Assembly (NCBI RefSeq): GCF_001704295.1
Contig: NZ_CP012334.1
Coordinates: forward strand, 4,972,084 to 5,036,083
Direction of reading: 5' to 3'
Origin: Bordetella sp. H567
GTDB taxonomy: Bacteria; Pseudomonadota; Gammaproteobacteria; Burkholderiales; Burkholderiaceae_B
DNA length: 64,000 nt
The position numbers and the translations under genes are program-made. Numbering within the stretch: the stretch's first letter is position 1; each line of letters starts with the position of its first letter. A model generated the notes under the pieces. That model saw only the letters and a program-made list of their open reading frames with translations. It was not told where the DNA came from and ran no database searches. Of the stretch, positions 41,724 through 50,674 are shown piece after piece.

Positions 41724-42746
41724 TCAGCTCGCGTGGACGGGAATCTGCTGGATACCCGCCAGCAGCCATCCGCCCTGCGTGGGCTTGAAGAGGTTCCAGA
41801 CTTCCTCGAAGCGGAACGCTTCGGCGCCCGGCTCTTCGCGCAGCATGCCGGAAAAGCGCACGCTGGCCAGATGACCGTCGGACACGGCTTCGATGCCCAG
41901 CATTTCGGCATTGAGCAGCACGACTTCGGTGCGGTTGGGGGCGCCCTGCCGTTCCGTCAATTGGGGCTTGAGTTCGACGATGAGGTCGTCGGTCAGGTAT
42001 TCGCGCAGGCGTTCGGTATCACCGCTGTCCCATACGCCCTGGATGCGGACGAACTGTTCCTTGGCCTGCTTCAGGAAGGCCGGGGTGTCGAAATCGCCCG
42101 GGATGAACCAGTTGCTTTCCGCATCCGCGCGCGGTGCAGCGCCGGATTGCGTCCCGAAGCCCGACGTCGCCGCGGGCGCGGCTGCACCCGCGGCCGCACC
42201 AGCCGCACCAGCCGCCGGCAGGGCATCGCGCCACGCGGCGGGCTGCTGCTGGGCGGGCGTGTCAGCCTGGCGGGCCATGCCGTAGGCGCCCTGCATGGCC
42301 GGCCGCGGGCCAGCACCGCGCAGACGGCGGACGATGAACATGACGGCAAAGACGACCAGGGCGATCAGCAGCAGGCTTGAGAGCATCTCGGCGAAGGCGC
42401 CGGACAGGCCCAGGTGCGACAGCAGCGCCGCCAGGCCGAGGCCGGCTGCGATACCGGCGATGGGGCCCAGCCAGCGCGATGCGCCGCTGCGCGCGGTGGC
42501 GCCGGCCGCACCCGCGGCGGCGGCGCCGGCGGCGGGCGCGGCGGCCGAAGCCGCTGCCGGCCCGGTGCCGGTGGACGGCGGCGTCGTCGCCTGCCGCTGC
42601 ATGGTCACGTTGGGGGATTGGCGGCCTATGCTGCCGCCCCCGCCCACGCGCCGCGCTTCGGCGTCGAACGAGGTGGCAATCATGGCCATACCGGTTACGG
42701 CGACGAGCGCAGCAGCCAGGAAACGGCGGAAGTAAGGGGCTGACAT
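41724..42746 (-). CDS. Tim44-like domain membrane protein
   Basis: About 340 aa from the ATG at 42746. Signal or anchor segment (RRFLAAALVAVTGMAMIATS), then a Gly/Ala/Pro-rich linker, two hydrophobic helices (LGPIAGIAAGLGLAALLSHL and MLSSLLLIALVVFAVMFIV), another Ala-rich linker and a C-terminal Tim44-like domain (DFDTPAFLKQAKEQFVRIQ, WNLFKPTQGGWLLAGIQQI). Related to the mitochondrial import motor domain, but in bacteria the role is unsettled. It lies between ubiE and ubiJ, a conserved place in this bacterial group, yet has its own terminator. Confidence 0.84.
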   Translation of the reverse strand: MSAPYFRRFLAAALVAVTGMAMIATSFDAEARRVGGGGSIGRQSPNVTMQRQATTPPSTGTGPAAASAAAPAAGAAAAGAAGATARSGASRWLGPIAGIAAGLGLAALLSHLGLSGAFAEMLSSLLLIALVVFAVMFIVRRLRGAGPRPAMQGAYGMARQADTPAQQQPAAWRDALPAAGAAGAAAGAAAPAATSGFGTQSGAAPRADAESNWFIPGDFDTPAFLKQAKEQFVRIQGVWDSGDTERLREYLTDDLIVELKPQLTERQGAPNRTEVVLLNAEMLGIEAVSDGHLASVRFSGMLREEPGAEAFRFEEVWNLFKPTQGGWLLAGIQQIPVHAS

Positions 42747-42929
42747 GGTGTGCTCCTGTAGTCGTTCGCAAGGCGTCGCAGCCGGATGGCGCGAATCGCA
42801 CCGCATGCGGACGGGAGCTGTCGCCCCGCGAACGTCATTTGGGTTTTGCCTGGGTTTCCGCTTGGGCGCCTACCGGACGGGCCGGCCGACCGGCCTTGCC
42901 GGTAGACCGTACCGGTTAGACCGGCCGGT

Positions 42930-42977
42930 TTGACCAACCGGGTTGACCAACGGGGGTTGACCAACAGGGTTGACAAC
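42930..42977 (+). repeat. Four TTGACCAAC direct repeats, about 13.5-base period
   Basis: TTGACCAAC at 42930, 42943 and 42957, and TTGACAAC at 42970. Spacing alternates 13 and 14. It may bind a regulator of the Tim44-like gene, or be a simple replication-slippage product. Confidence 0.8.
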
Positions 42978-43049
42978 CGAAGCATACTTACAGAAACCTG
43001 AACACCTACAGGATATCCGACTTTTGCCTAGGTAACAAGCGCGGTGGCG

Positions 43050-43065
43050 CTAGGGCCTGTCAACG
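43050..43065 (+). repeat. 16-base repeat CTAGGGCCTGTCAACG, copy 1
   Basis: Identical to 47410-47425. Both copies lie immediately beyond the 3' end of a gene (ubiE region and serA). It looks like the end of a dispersed repeat family of this genome. Confidence 0.75.
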
Positions 43066-43143
43066 CTAGGCCAGGCGTACGCCTTCGTGCAGGGCGACGA
43101 CACCGCTAGGCCAGGCGTACGCCTTCGTGCAGGGCGACGACAC
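43064..43143 (+). repeat. Perfect 40-base tandem duplication at the 3' end of ubiE
   Basis: 43064-43103 and 43104-43143 are identical. The unit contains the last dozen ubiE codons plus its TAG stop. The inner copy is the coding one; the outer lies after the stop, so the protein end is unchanged. Confidence 0.92.
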
Positions 43144-43882
43144 CGGCGCTCAGGTTGAAGTACTGCACGCGCTCCAGCCCCGCATCGCGCAGCATGCCTG
43201 CCAGCGTTTCCTGGTCGGGATGCATGCGGATCGATTCCGCCAGGTAGCGATAGCTGGCTTCGTCCTTGGCCACCTTGCGGCCCAGCCAGGGCAGCACATT
43301 GAACGAATACCAGTCATAGACGGGCGCCAGCGGCTTGGCGACCCGCGAAAACTCCAGCACCAGCAGCTTGCCGCCGGGTTTGAGCACGCGTGCCATCTCG
43401 GCCAGCGCGCGGTCCTTGTGGGTCATATTGCGCAGGCCAAAGGCCACGCTGACGCGATCGAAATAGCCGGACGGGAAAGGCAGGCGCTCGGCATCGCAGA
43501 CGGCGACGGGCAACAGCAGCCCTTTGTCCGCAAGGCGGTCGCGCCCCACCCGCAGCATGGAATCGTTGATGTCGGTGAGCCACACCTGGCCTTCCGGGCC
43601 GGCGCGCCGCGCGAAGGCACGCGCCAGGTCACCCGTTCCGCCGGCGATGTCCAGCACCTTCATGCCGGGCCGCACGGCGGCGCGGCCGATGGTGAACGCC
43701 TTCCATACGCGATGCAGGCCGGCCGACATCAGGTCGTTCATGACGTCATAGCGCGACGCCACGGAATGGAAAACTTCGGCGACCTTGCTGGCCTTTTCGG
43801 TTTCGTTCACGGTCTTGAAGCCGAAATGGGTGGTGCCGGGGGATGAAGCTTCCCCGCTGCTCGCGGAATTGGGGTTTTGCAT
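43106..43882 (-). CDS. ubiE: Ubiquinone/menaquinone biosynthesis C-methyltransferase (UbiE)
   Basis: 258 aa SAM-dependent methyltransferase of the quinone ring. Seen: [20 protein letters not shown] and [17 protein letters not shown] at the N-terminus, the SAM motif [35 protein letters not shown], and the C-terminal [16 protein letters not shown]. The start is the ATG at 43882; the longer frame upstream runs antisense to phoB. The final codons lie in a 40-base tandem duplication. It diverges from phoB. Confidence 0.95.
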   Translation of the reverse strand: MQNPNSASSGEASSPGTTHFGFKTVNETEKASKVAEVFHSVASRYDVMNDLMSAGLHRVWKAFTIGRAAVRPGMKVLDIAGGTGDLARAFARRAGPEGQVWLTDINDSMLRVGRDRLADKGLLLPVAVCDAERLPFPSGYFDRVSVAFGLRNMTHKDRALAEMARVLKPGGKLLVLEFSRVAKPLAPVYDWYSFNVLPWLGRKVAKDEASYRYLAESIRMHPDQETLAGMLRDAGLERVQYFNLSAGVVALHEGVRLA

Positions 43883-44053
43883 AATGGGTTCCCGAATCAA
43901 CCGGGTATGGTAGCCGATGGGAGTCGCCTTAAGGCGCCCATCATGAACGCCGCAATGCGGCGCGTCACATACCTGAAATATTACGGCCATACTATCGCAA
44001 CGTTCGCGCCCATCACCCTCCCGCAGGCTCGCCACCGTTACGCAGCAATCACC

Positions 44054-44767
44054 ATGTCCAGCACCATACTCGTAGTCGAAGATGAACCCGCCATCCAGGA
44101 ACTGATCGCTGTCAACCTGTCCTTTGCCGGCCACAAGGTGCTGCGCGCGTTCGACGCCGACCAGGCGCAGACGCTGATCCGGGCGGAATTGCCGGACCTG
44201 ATCCTGCTGGATTGGATGCTGCCCGGCGCGTCGGGCCTTTCCCTGGCCCGCAAGCTGCGGGCGGAAGAACGCACACGAACCGTCCCCGTTATCATGCTGA
44301 CGGCCAAGGGCTCGGAGCAGGACAAAGTGGACGGCCTGGAAGCCGGCGCCGACGACTACATCACCAAGCCGTTCTCCCCCAAGGAACTGATGGCGCGCAT
44401 CAAGGCGGTGCTGCGCCGCCGGGCGCCGCAGTTGACGGACGACGTCATCGACGTGGCCGGCCTCAAGCTGGACCCCGTGACGCACCGCCTGAACGGCGGC
44501 GGCCACCCCTTGCAGATCGGGCCCACGGAATTCCGCCTGCTGCATTTCTTCATGACGCACCCGGAGCGCGTGTTTTCGCGTTCACAGCTGCTGGACCAGG
44601 TCTGGGGCGACCACGTCTTCGTCGAGGAACGCACCGTCGACGTCCACATCCGCCGCCTGCGTAAGGCGCTGGAGCCCACCGGCCACGATATGCATGTCGA
44701 GACCGTGCGCGGCAGCGGCTACCGGTTTACAGCCCAGGTTCCGGCGGGTAAAACCAGCGCACAATGA
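44054..44767 (+). CDS. phoB: Phosphate regulon response regulator (PhoB)
   Basis: 237 aa. Receiver domain with the acidic pair at Asp10/Glu11, phosphoacceptor Asp53 in [13 protein letters not shown] and Lys in [10 protein letters not shown], then an OmpR-type winged helix ([42 protein letters not shown]). The DWMLPG segment and the PhoR partner, overlapping by four bases, favour PhoB over other OmpR-family members. ATG at 44054 is chosen because upstream codons lack any homology. Confidence 0.94.
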   Translation: MSSTILVVEDEPAIQELIAVNLSFAGHKVLRAFDADQAQTLIRAELPDLILLDWMLPGASGLSLARKLRAEERTRTVPVIMLTAKGSEQDKVDGLEAGADDYITKPFSPKELMARIKAVLRRRAPQLTDDVIDVAGLKLDPVTHRLNGGGHPLQIGPTEFRLLHFFMTHPERVFSRSQLLDQVWGDHVFVEERTVDVHIRRLRKALEPTGHDMHVETVRGSGYRFTAQVPAGKTSAQ

Positions 44768-46071
44768 TTTTGTTGCGCACGATACTTCTGATCGCCCTGT
44801 GGGCGATCCTGGCTGCGTTGGCCCAATGGCTGCTGGGCAACCCCATGGGCTGGGCGCTGATGTGCGCCGGCCTGACGGTGACCCTGCTGGCGCGCAGTGC
44901 GCGCCAGCAACGCGTGGCGCGATGGGCGCGCAACCCCGAGACGGCGCCGCCCGCCGCCGCGGGCCCCTGGGACGACATCCTCGCGCCGCTGTACCGCTAT
45001 CTGCGGGGCCAGGCGCGCCAGCTGACGGAAAGCCGCGATGCCATGCAGGGCATGCTGGCGGCCGCGCAGGCGCTGCCCGATGGCGCGGTCACCTTGAACC
45101 AGGACCTGCAGATCGACTGGTGCAACCGGGTGGCGCGCCAGCACCTGGGCCTGCGCCTGCCGGCCGACCGCGGCAGCAATCTGCTGAATCTGGTGCGCGC
45201 GCCGGAGTTCATCGAATACAGCCGCCAGGAGGATTGGCCCGAGCCTATCCTGGTCCGGATGGCCGTGGGCAGCCAGGAACGCCTGTTGATGATGCAGCTG
45301 ACGGCCTACGCGCGCGACCAGCGCCTGCTGATCACCCGCGACGTCACGCAGATCGAAAAGCTGGAGACCACGCGGCGCGACTTCGTGGCCAACGTGTCGC
45401 ACGAATTGCGCACGCCGCTGACGGTGCTGACGGGATTCCTGGAAACCCTGCGCGAAATGCCGGACGAGGCCCTGACCCGGGACCAGCGCGGGCAATACCT
45501 GACGATGATGCACGAGCAGGCGCAGCGGATGCAGGCCATCGTCGCCGACCTGCTCACGCTGTCGACCTTGGAGTCCTCGCCCAACGCCGAACCGCACCGC
45601 GTGCGCATGGCCGCGCTGCTGCAGACCGCGCGGCAGCAGACCGAGGCGCTGTCCGCCGGGCGCCATGCGCTGACCTGGCAGCTCGATGAAGGCGTGGACC
45701 TGCTGGGCGCGGAAAGCGAACTGTCGTCGGCCATTTCCAATCTGCTCACCAACGCGGTGCGCTACACGCCCGAAGGCGGGACGATCACCGTGCGCTGGGA
45801 ACGGCTGCCGGAAGGCGGCGCGCGCTACAGCGTGCAGGACACCGGCATCGGCATCGCGGCCCGCCACATCCCGCGCCTGACCGAGCGCTTCTATCGCGTG
45901 GACCGCGGCCGCTCGCGCGCGGTGGGGGGCACGGGGCTGGGACTGGCCATCACCAAGCACATCGCGATGCGCCACGACGCCGAACTGAGCATCGCCAGCG
46001 AAGTCGGCAAGGGCAGCACGTTTTCGCTGCTGTTCCCCCCGGACCGCGTGGTGGAGAGCGACGCGGGTTGA
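44764..46071 (+). CDS. phoR: Phosphate regulon sensor histidine kinase (PhoR)
   Basis: 435 aa inner-membrane kinase that phosphorylates PhoB when phosphate is scarce. Two N-terminal membrane helices ([20 protein letters not shown] and [14 protein letters not shown]) with almost no periplasmic loop, a PAS-like region around 95-190 ([19 protein letters not shown]), the phosphoacceptor His213 in [19 protein letters not shown], and ATPase boxes [21 protein letters not shown] and [17 protein letters not shown] overlap with phoB. No pst or phoU genes are nearby. Confidence 0.94.
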   Translation: MILLRTILLIALWAILAALAQWLLGNPMGWALMCAGLTVTLLARSARQQRVARWARNPETAPPAAAGPWDDILAPLYRYLRGQARQLTESRDAMQGMLAAAQALPDGAVTLNQDLQIDWCNRVARQHLGLRLPADRGSNLLNLVRAPEFIEYSRQEDWPEPILVRMAVGSQERLLMMQLTAYARDQRLLITRDVTQIEKLETTRRDFVANVSHELRTPLTVLTGFLETLREMPDEALTRDQRGQYLTMMHEQAQRMQAIVADLLTLSTLESSPNAEPHRVRMAALLQTARQQTEALSAGRHALTWQLDEGVDLLGAESELSSAISNLLTNAVRYTPEGGTITVRWERLPEGGARYSVQDTGIGIAARHIPRLTERFYRVDRGRSRAVGGTGLGLAITKHIAMRHDAELSIASEVGKGSTFSLLFPPDRVVESDAG

Positions 46072-46213
46072 CCGCGCAGGCGCAGGCTCCAGCGGCGGCG
46101 CGCCCCCCGCCGCCCTGCCCCTGCCAGGTGTGGGGCCAAGCCCGGCCGCACGGCTCTTTCCTGGCATGATGATTGCGCGTCCATATCGCGCAAAATCGTA
46201 GGGAGCATGCAGC

Positions 46214-47413
46214 ATGACGCGTATTGTCCTGTTCGAAAACATCCACCCCAGCGGCGTGGCGGTGTTCCGCGACGCGGGCTACACGGACATCCAGACCTAT
46301 TCGTCCTCGCTGCCGCCGGACGAACTGCGCGCCGCGCTGAAGGGCGCGCACGCCGTAGGCATCCGGTCCCGCACGCACCTGGAGGCCGCCCACTTCGAGC
46401 AGTTCCGCGACGTCCGCGTGGTGGGTTGCTTCTGCATCGGCACGAACCAGGTAAATCTCGACAGCGCCATGCATCATGGCGTGCCGGTCTTCAACGCGCC
46501 CTTCTCCAACACCCGGTCGGTGGCCGAACTGGTGCTGGCCGAAGCGATCCTGCTATTGCGCCGCATCCCGGAAAAAAGCACGCGCGTCCATCAGGGCCAT
46601 TGGGACAAGAGCGCGTCGGGCGCCTACGAGGCACGCGGCAAGACGCTGGGCGTGATCGGCTACGGCAACATCGGCTCCCAGGTGGGAACGCTGGCCGAAA
46701 GCGTCGGCATGCGCGTCGTGTATTACGACGTGGAGGCAAAGCTGCCGCTGGGCAACGCCCATGCGGTGAACACGCTGGCCGAACTGCTGGCGCACAGCGA
46801 CGTCGTGACGCTGCACGTGCCGGGCGGGCGCAGCACGGAAAACATCATCAATGCCGAAACCCTGGGGCAGATGAAGCGCGGAGCCATTCTGATCAATGCA
46901 TCGCGCGGCACGGTGGTGGACATCCCCGCGCTGCATGACGCCCTGGCCTCGCAGCACCTGGCCGGCGCCGCGCTGGACGTGTTCCCGGCGGAACCGAAAA
47001 GCGTGGACGAACCGCTTGCCAGCCCGCTGATCGGCATGCCCAACGTGATCCTGACCCCGCACATCGGCGGCAGCACGCAGGAATCGCAGGAAAACATCGG
47101 TCGCGAAGTCGCGGAAAAGCTGGTGCGCTATCTGCAGGCCGGCACGACCAAGGGCGCGGTCAATTTCCCCGAACTGCCGTTCACCGAACGCGCGGGCAGC
47201 GCGCGTATCCTGCACATCCACCGCAACGTGCCGGGCGCGCTCGGCACCCTGGACAACCTGCTGGCGCAGCATGGGCTGAACATCCTTAGCCAGAACCTGC
47301 AAACGCGAGGCGATATCGGCTATGTCGTGACCGACGTCGACGGCATGGTGAACGACGACATCATGCAATCGCTGTGCGGCCACCCGGTGACGATCCGCTG
47401 CCAGCGGATCTAG
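46214..47413 (+). CDS. serA: D-3-phosphoglycerate dehydrogenase (SerA)
   Basis: 399 aa, first enzyme of serine synthesis. Seen: the substrate-domain GCFCIGTNQVNLD, NAD-binding LGVIGYGNIGSQVGTLAES, INASRGTVVDIPAL with the catalytic Arg, VFPAEPKS, and TPHIGGSTQESQENIG with the catalytic His. A C-terminal ACT domain (HRNVPGALGTLDNLLAQHG) implies feedback control by serine. ATG follows GGGAGC. The 16-base repeat begins at its stop codon. Confidence 0.95.
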   Translation: MTRIVLFENIHPSGVAVFRDAGYTDIQTYSSSLPPDELRAALKGAHAVGIRSRTHLEAAHFEQFRDVRVVGCFCIGTNQVNLDSAMHHGVPVFNAPFSNTRSVAELVLAEAILLLRRIPEKSTRVHQGHWDKSASGAYEARGKTLGVIGYGNIGSQVGTLAESVGMRVVYYDVEAKLPLGNAHAVNTLAELLAHSDVVTLHVPGGRSTENIINAETLGQMKRGAILINASRGTVVDIPALHDALASQHLAGAALDVFPAEPKSVDEPLASPLIGMPNVILTPHIGGSTQESQENIGREVAEKLVRYLQAGTTKGAVNFPELPFTERAGSARILHIHRNVPGALGTLDNLLAQHGLNILSQNLQTRGDIGYVVTDVDGMVNDDIMQSLCGHPVTIRCQRI

Positions 47414-47425
47414 GGCCTGTCAACG
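47410..47425 (+). repeat. 16-base repeat CTAGGGCCTGTCAACG, copy 2
   Basis: Same motif as at 43050-43065; it includes the TAG stop of serA. Confidence 0.75.
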
Positions 47426-47466
47426 CGGCAAGCGGCCTCGCAGCGGCCCCGTCCGGGGGCGGCACG

Positions 47467-48366
47467 CTAGGCGGGTCCGGCGGCCGCGCCCGAAAGCTGC
47501 CCGCGATCCCCGGCAGCCGCGCGCAGGCATGCCGCCATGCGCGCGGCGACGCCCGCCGCGTCGGTGGCGCGGCGGATCACGATCCCGATCTCCCGTTCGA
47601 AGCCCGCCGCGCCCAGATCCAGCAGACGCATTCCACGCGTGTCCAGATGGGCGGTGCGCGGCATCAGCGCCACGCCCAGCCCGGCACGCACCAGGTTGGC
47701 GATGGCGTCGATTTCGTCCAGCTCCACGGCTTCGTGCACCGTCAGGCGGTGCCGGCGCAGGAAGACATCCACCAGGCGGCCGCCGAACGATGCCCGGTCA
47801 TAGCGGATGAAGGGCTGGCCCGCCAGCGCCTCGCGCCAGCCCATGTCCGGCAGCGACGCGGGCACGGCCAGCACCATGGGTTCGGTCAGCAGGGGCTGCC
47901 AGGCCAATTCGGGCGGCAGATTGAAAGGCGGACGGATGAGTACCGCCAGGTCCACTTCCGCCGCGTCCACGTGGGCCAGCAGCGAGAGCGACACGCCCGG
48001 CACGATGCGCACGTTGACGTCCGGAAAATCCGCGCGGAACAGGCGCAGCGCGGTCACCAGCAGGTCCTGCTGGACGGAGGCGATGGCCGCCACCCGCAGC
48101 GACCCGGTAACGTGGCCGGTACCGGCCTGCGCCACCATGCGATTCACCAGGCCCAGGACCTCTTCCGTCTGCGCCAGGATGTCGCGGCCCGCATCGTTCA
48201 ACGTGGCCGACCGCGCGGTGCGGTCGAACAGCGCTACGCCCAGGAATTCCTCCAGGCGACGGATCTGCGCGCTGACGGCGGATTGGGTCAGGCCGAGCTG
48301 GCGCCCGGCGCCGGTGAAGGTGCCGTCGCGGGCGACGGCGACGAAGGTGCGGAATTCGGCGAGCAT
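47467..48366 (-). CDS. LysR-type regulator near the 5-oxoprolinase genes
   Basis: 299 aa, helix-turn-helix RQLGLTQSAVSAQIRRLEEFL, then a substrate-binding domain with LRVAAIASVQQDLLVTAL. It diverges from the VOC/pxpBCA genes across a 98-base AT-rich region and is the obvious candidate regulator. It converges with serA. The inducer is not readable. Confidence 0.88.
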   Translation of the reverse strand: MLAEFRTFVAVARDGTFTGAGRQLGLTQSAVSAQIRRLEEFLGVALFDRTARSATLNDAGRDILAQTEEVLGLVNRMVAQAGTGHVTGSLRVAAIASVQQDLLVTALRLFRADFPDVNVRIVPGVSLSLLAHVDAAEVDLAVLIRPPFNLPPELAWQPLLTEPMVLAVPASLPDMGWREALAGQPFIRYDRASFGGRLVDVFLRRHRLTVHEAVELDEIDAIANLVRAGLGVALMPRTAHLDTRGMRLLDLGAAGFEREIGIVIRRATDAAGVAARMAACLRAAAGDRGQLSGAAAGPA

Positions 48367-48464
48367 CTATAGAATTTGTGCTAAGTACCAAAAAATATCG
48401 TTTTTCAATCAAAAAAACAATCCATACACTAGCGGTCGCGTTTTCCTTCCCCTCGGAGTTTCGT

Positions 48465-48896
48465 ATGAGTGCCCACGCCGCCATGCCGCCTTTCCACCTG
48501 GCCTTCCCCGTTCGCGATATTGCCGAAGCACGCCGTTTCTACGGCGACCTGCTGGGCTGTCCGGAAGGGCGCAGCGCGCCGGAATGGGTGGACTTCAATT
48601 TCTACGGCCACCAGATCGTTGCCCATCTGGCGCCCGAGGAATGCGGCCACAAGCAGACCAGCGCCGTCGACGCCCACGACGTGCCCGTGCGCCACTTCGG
48701 CGCCGTGCTGTCCATGGAGCAATGGGAAACCATGGCCGATAAGCTGACCCAGGCCGGCACCCGCTTCGTGATCGAACCGTATATCCGCTTCAAGGGCGAA
48801 GTGGGCGAGCAGGCCACCATGTTCTTCCTGGATCCGTCGGGCAACGCCCTGGAATTCAAGGCCTTCAAGAACATGGATTCCCTGTTCGCGAAATAA
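48465..48896 (+). CDS. VOC family (glyoxalase/dioxygenase superfamily) protein
   Basis: 143 aa from the ATG at 48465 (CGGAG upstream). Paired beta-alpha-beta-beta-beta modules: FHLAFPVRDIAEARRFYGDLLG and, in the second half, GEQATMFFLDPSGNALEFKAFK. His10 region, His in HQIVAHL and Glu near the end could form the metal site. Substrate unknown. It heads the pxpBCA group, with a 12-base gap to pxpB, so it may act on a related cyclic or keto compound. Confidence 0.86.
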   Translation: MSAHAAMPPFHLAFPVRDIAEARRFYGDLLGCPEGRSAPEWVDFNFYGHQIVAHLAPEECGHKQTSAVDAHDVPVRHFGAVLSMEQWETMADKLTQAGTRFVIEPYIRFKGEVGEQATMFFLDPSGNALEFKAFKNMDSLFAK

Positions 48897-48908
48897 GCGC
48901 GGCGGCAC

Positions 48909-49634
48909 GTGAACGCAGGGCCTGAATCCGCGGCGCCGGACTGGCGCATCCACCCGCAGGGGGATCGCTGCCTGCTGGTGGTTTTCGGCGACGCCATCGA
49001 CGCGGACGTCGGCCGGCGCTGCCTGGCCGTGGCGCGGCTGCTGCGCGATGCGGGGCTGCCCGGCGTGACCGACGTCGTGCCTTCCTTCGTCGCGGTCGCC
49101 GTCCACTACGCCCCGGGCCCGGACGGCGGCGGCCCAACCTTCGCCTTCCTGGCCGACAGGATCGAAGCCCTGCTGGCCGGCGGCATCCCCAGCGCCGACA
49201 GCACCGCCCGCGACGTGGACGTCCCCGTCTGCTACGGCGGCGAGCACGGCCCCGACCTGGAAGACGTCGCCCGCGCCGCCGGCATCACGCCGGACGAAGT
49301 GATCGCGCTGCATACGCGCCCGGGCAGCATGGTCTTCATGCTGGGCTTCGCGCCCGGGCATCCCTATATCGGCGTCCACGATGAACGCCTGAACCTGCCC
49401 AGGCGCGCGTCGCCGCGCACCGCCGTTCCGGTCGGGTCCGTTGCCGTGGCCAACCGCCAGACGGTGATCTACCCCAGCCGGCTGCCCGGCGGATGGAACA
49501 TCATCGGCGCGACGCCATTGAGGCTGTTCGATCCGGCGCGCGAGCCAGCATCCCTGCTGCAGCCCGGCGACCGCGTCCGCTTCGTTCCCATCGACGCTCC
49601 CACGTTCGCGCGCATGCGGGCGGAGCAAGCATGA
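48909..49634 (+). CDS. pxpB: 5-oxoprolinase subunit B (PxpB, KipI-like)
   Basis: 241 aa. Start is GTG at 48909. Seen: GDRCLLVVFGDAID at the N-terminus, the family signature LGFAPGHPYIGVHDERL, PRRASPRTAVPVGSVAVANR and GGWNIIGATPLRLFD. With PxpA and PxpC it hydrolyses 5-oxoproline to glutamate using ATP. Its stop overlaps pxpC (ATGA). Confidence 0.92.
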   Translation: MNAGPESAAPDWRIHPQGDRCLLVVFGDAIDADVGRRCLAVARLLRDAGLPGVTDVVPSFVAVAVHYAPGPDGGGPTFAFLADRIEALLAGGIPSADSTARDVDVPVCYGGEHGPDLEDVARAAGITPDEVIALHTRPGSMVFMLGFAPGHPYIGVHDERLNLPRRASPRTAVPVGSVAVANRQTVIYPSRLPGGWNIIGATPLRLFDPAREPASLLQPGDRVRFVPIDAPTFARMRAEQA

Positions 49635-50662
49635 CCGTCTCCGTATTGAAACCGGGCCTGCTGTCCTCCTTCCAGGACCTGGGGCGGCTGGGCTATCAGC
49701 ACCAGGGCATACCGGCGGCGGGGGCCATGGATGCGCGTGCCCACCGCCTGGCCAGCCTGCTGGCGGGCAACGATCCGGCCCGTACCGCCACGCTGGAAAT
49801 CACCCTGCAGGGGCCGACGCTGCGCTTCGAAGGCGCGGCCTGCTTCGCCTTGAGCGGTGCCTCGCTGGGCGCGGCGCTGAACGGACGGGCCTTGCCGGTC
49901 AACCGGCCGCTGCTGGCACGCGCGGGCGACGTGCTGTCCTTCGGTGCGCCCGCCGCGCCGGCGCCGGGCGGCGCGCCCGGCCTGCGCGCCTACCTGGCCG
50001 TACACGGCGGCTTCGCGCTGACGCGCGTCATGGACAGCGAAAGCACGTATCTGCGCAGCGGCTTCGGCGGCCACGAAGGCCGGGCGCTGGCCAAGGGCGA
50101 CACCATCGGGCTGCGCACGCGGCTGGACACCGATGCCCTGGACGCGCTGGAAGAGGCGCTCTGGCAGACCCGGCTCTACCTTCCCGCTACGCTGGCCGCG
50201 CAGGCCCGCGCCGCGGTCCGCGCGATGCCGGGACGGCAATGGCAGGACTTCACCCATGCGTCGCGAGAGGCTTTTGCCCACGAGGCGTTCATCGTGACAC
50301 CGCAATCGGAGCGCATGGGATACCGGTTGCGCGGCCCGGCGCTGGCCATGGCCGCGCCGCGCCAGATGCTGTCGGAAGCCACCTGCTTCGGTACCGTGCA
50401 GGTGCCCGCCGACGGCGCGCCCATCGTCCTGATGGCCGACCGCCAGACCACCGGCGGCTACCCCAAGATCGCCCAGGTCGCCAGCGTCGATCTCCCGCTC
50501 TTGGCACAAACGGCGCCGGGTAGCACCATACGCTTTGAAATGATCTCGCTGGAAGACGCGCAGCGGCTGGACGGCGAGCGGGAAACCGCCTTCGCGCGAC
50601 TGGCCGCGGCACTGGCGCCGCTGCGCGCGCGATATGCGTGCCATACATCCGTATCGAACTGA
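49631..50662 (+). CDS. pxpC: 5-oxoprolinase subunit C (PxpC, KipA-like)
   Basis: 343 aa. Seen: VLKPGLLSSFQDLGRLGYQ, GIPAAGAMDARAHRLA, then AYLAVHGGF and MGYRLRGPALAM; the ADRQTTGGYPKIAQVASVD segment is typical of the carboxyltransferase-like C/D fold. Partner of PxpB; four-base overlap with it and 12 bases to pxpA. Confidence 0.92.
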   Translation: MTVSVLKPGLLSSFQDLGRLGYQHQGIPAAGAMDARAHRLASLLAGNDPARTATLEITLQGPTLRFEGAACFALSGASLGAALNGRALPVNRPLLARAGDVLSFGAPAAPAPGGAPGLRAYLAVHGGFALTRVMDSESTYLRSGFGGHEGRALAKGDTIGLRTRLDTDALDALEEALWQTRLYLPATLAAQARAAVRAMPGRQWQDFTHASREAFAHEAFIVTPQSERMGYRLRGPALAMAAPRQMLSEATCFGTVQVPADGAPIVLMADRQTTGGYPKIAQVASVDLPLLAQTAPGSTIRFEMISLEDAQRLDGERETAFARLAAALAPLRARYACHTSVSN

Positions 50663-50674
50663 AGGAGCACAGCC

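Larger units (their letters stand above)
42747..43105. other. Intergenic region with several repeat types, between ubiE and the Tim44-like gene
   Basis: 359 bases without a gene. It contains four TTGACCAAC-type direct repeats (42930-42977), a 16-base motif shared with the 3' end of serA (43050-43065) and the downstream copy of a 40-base duplication of the ubiE end (43064-43103). Promoter of the Tim44-like gene must also be here. Confidence 0.75.
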
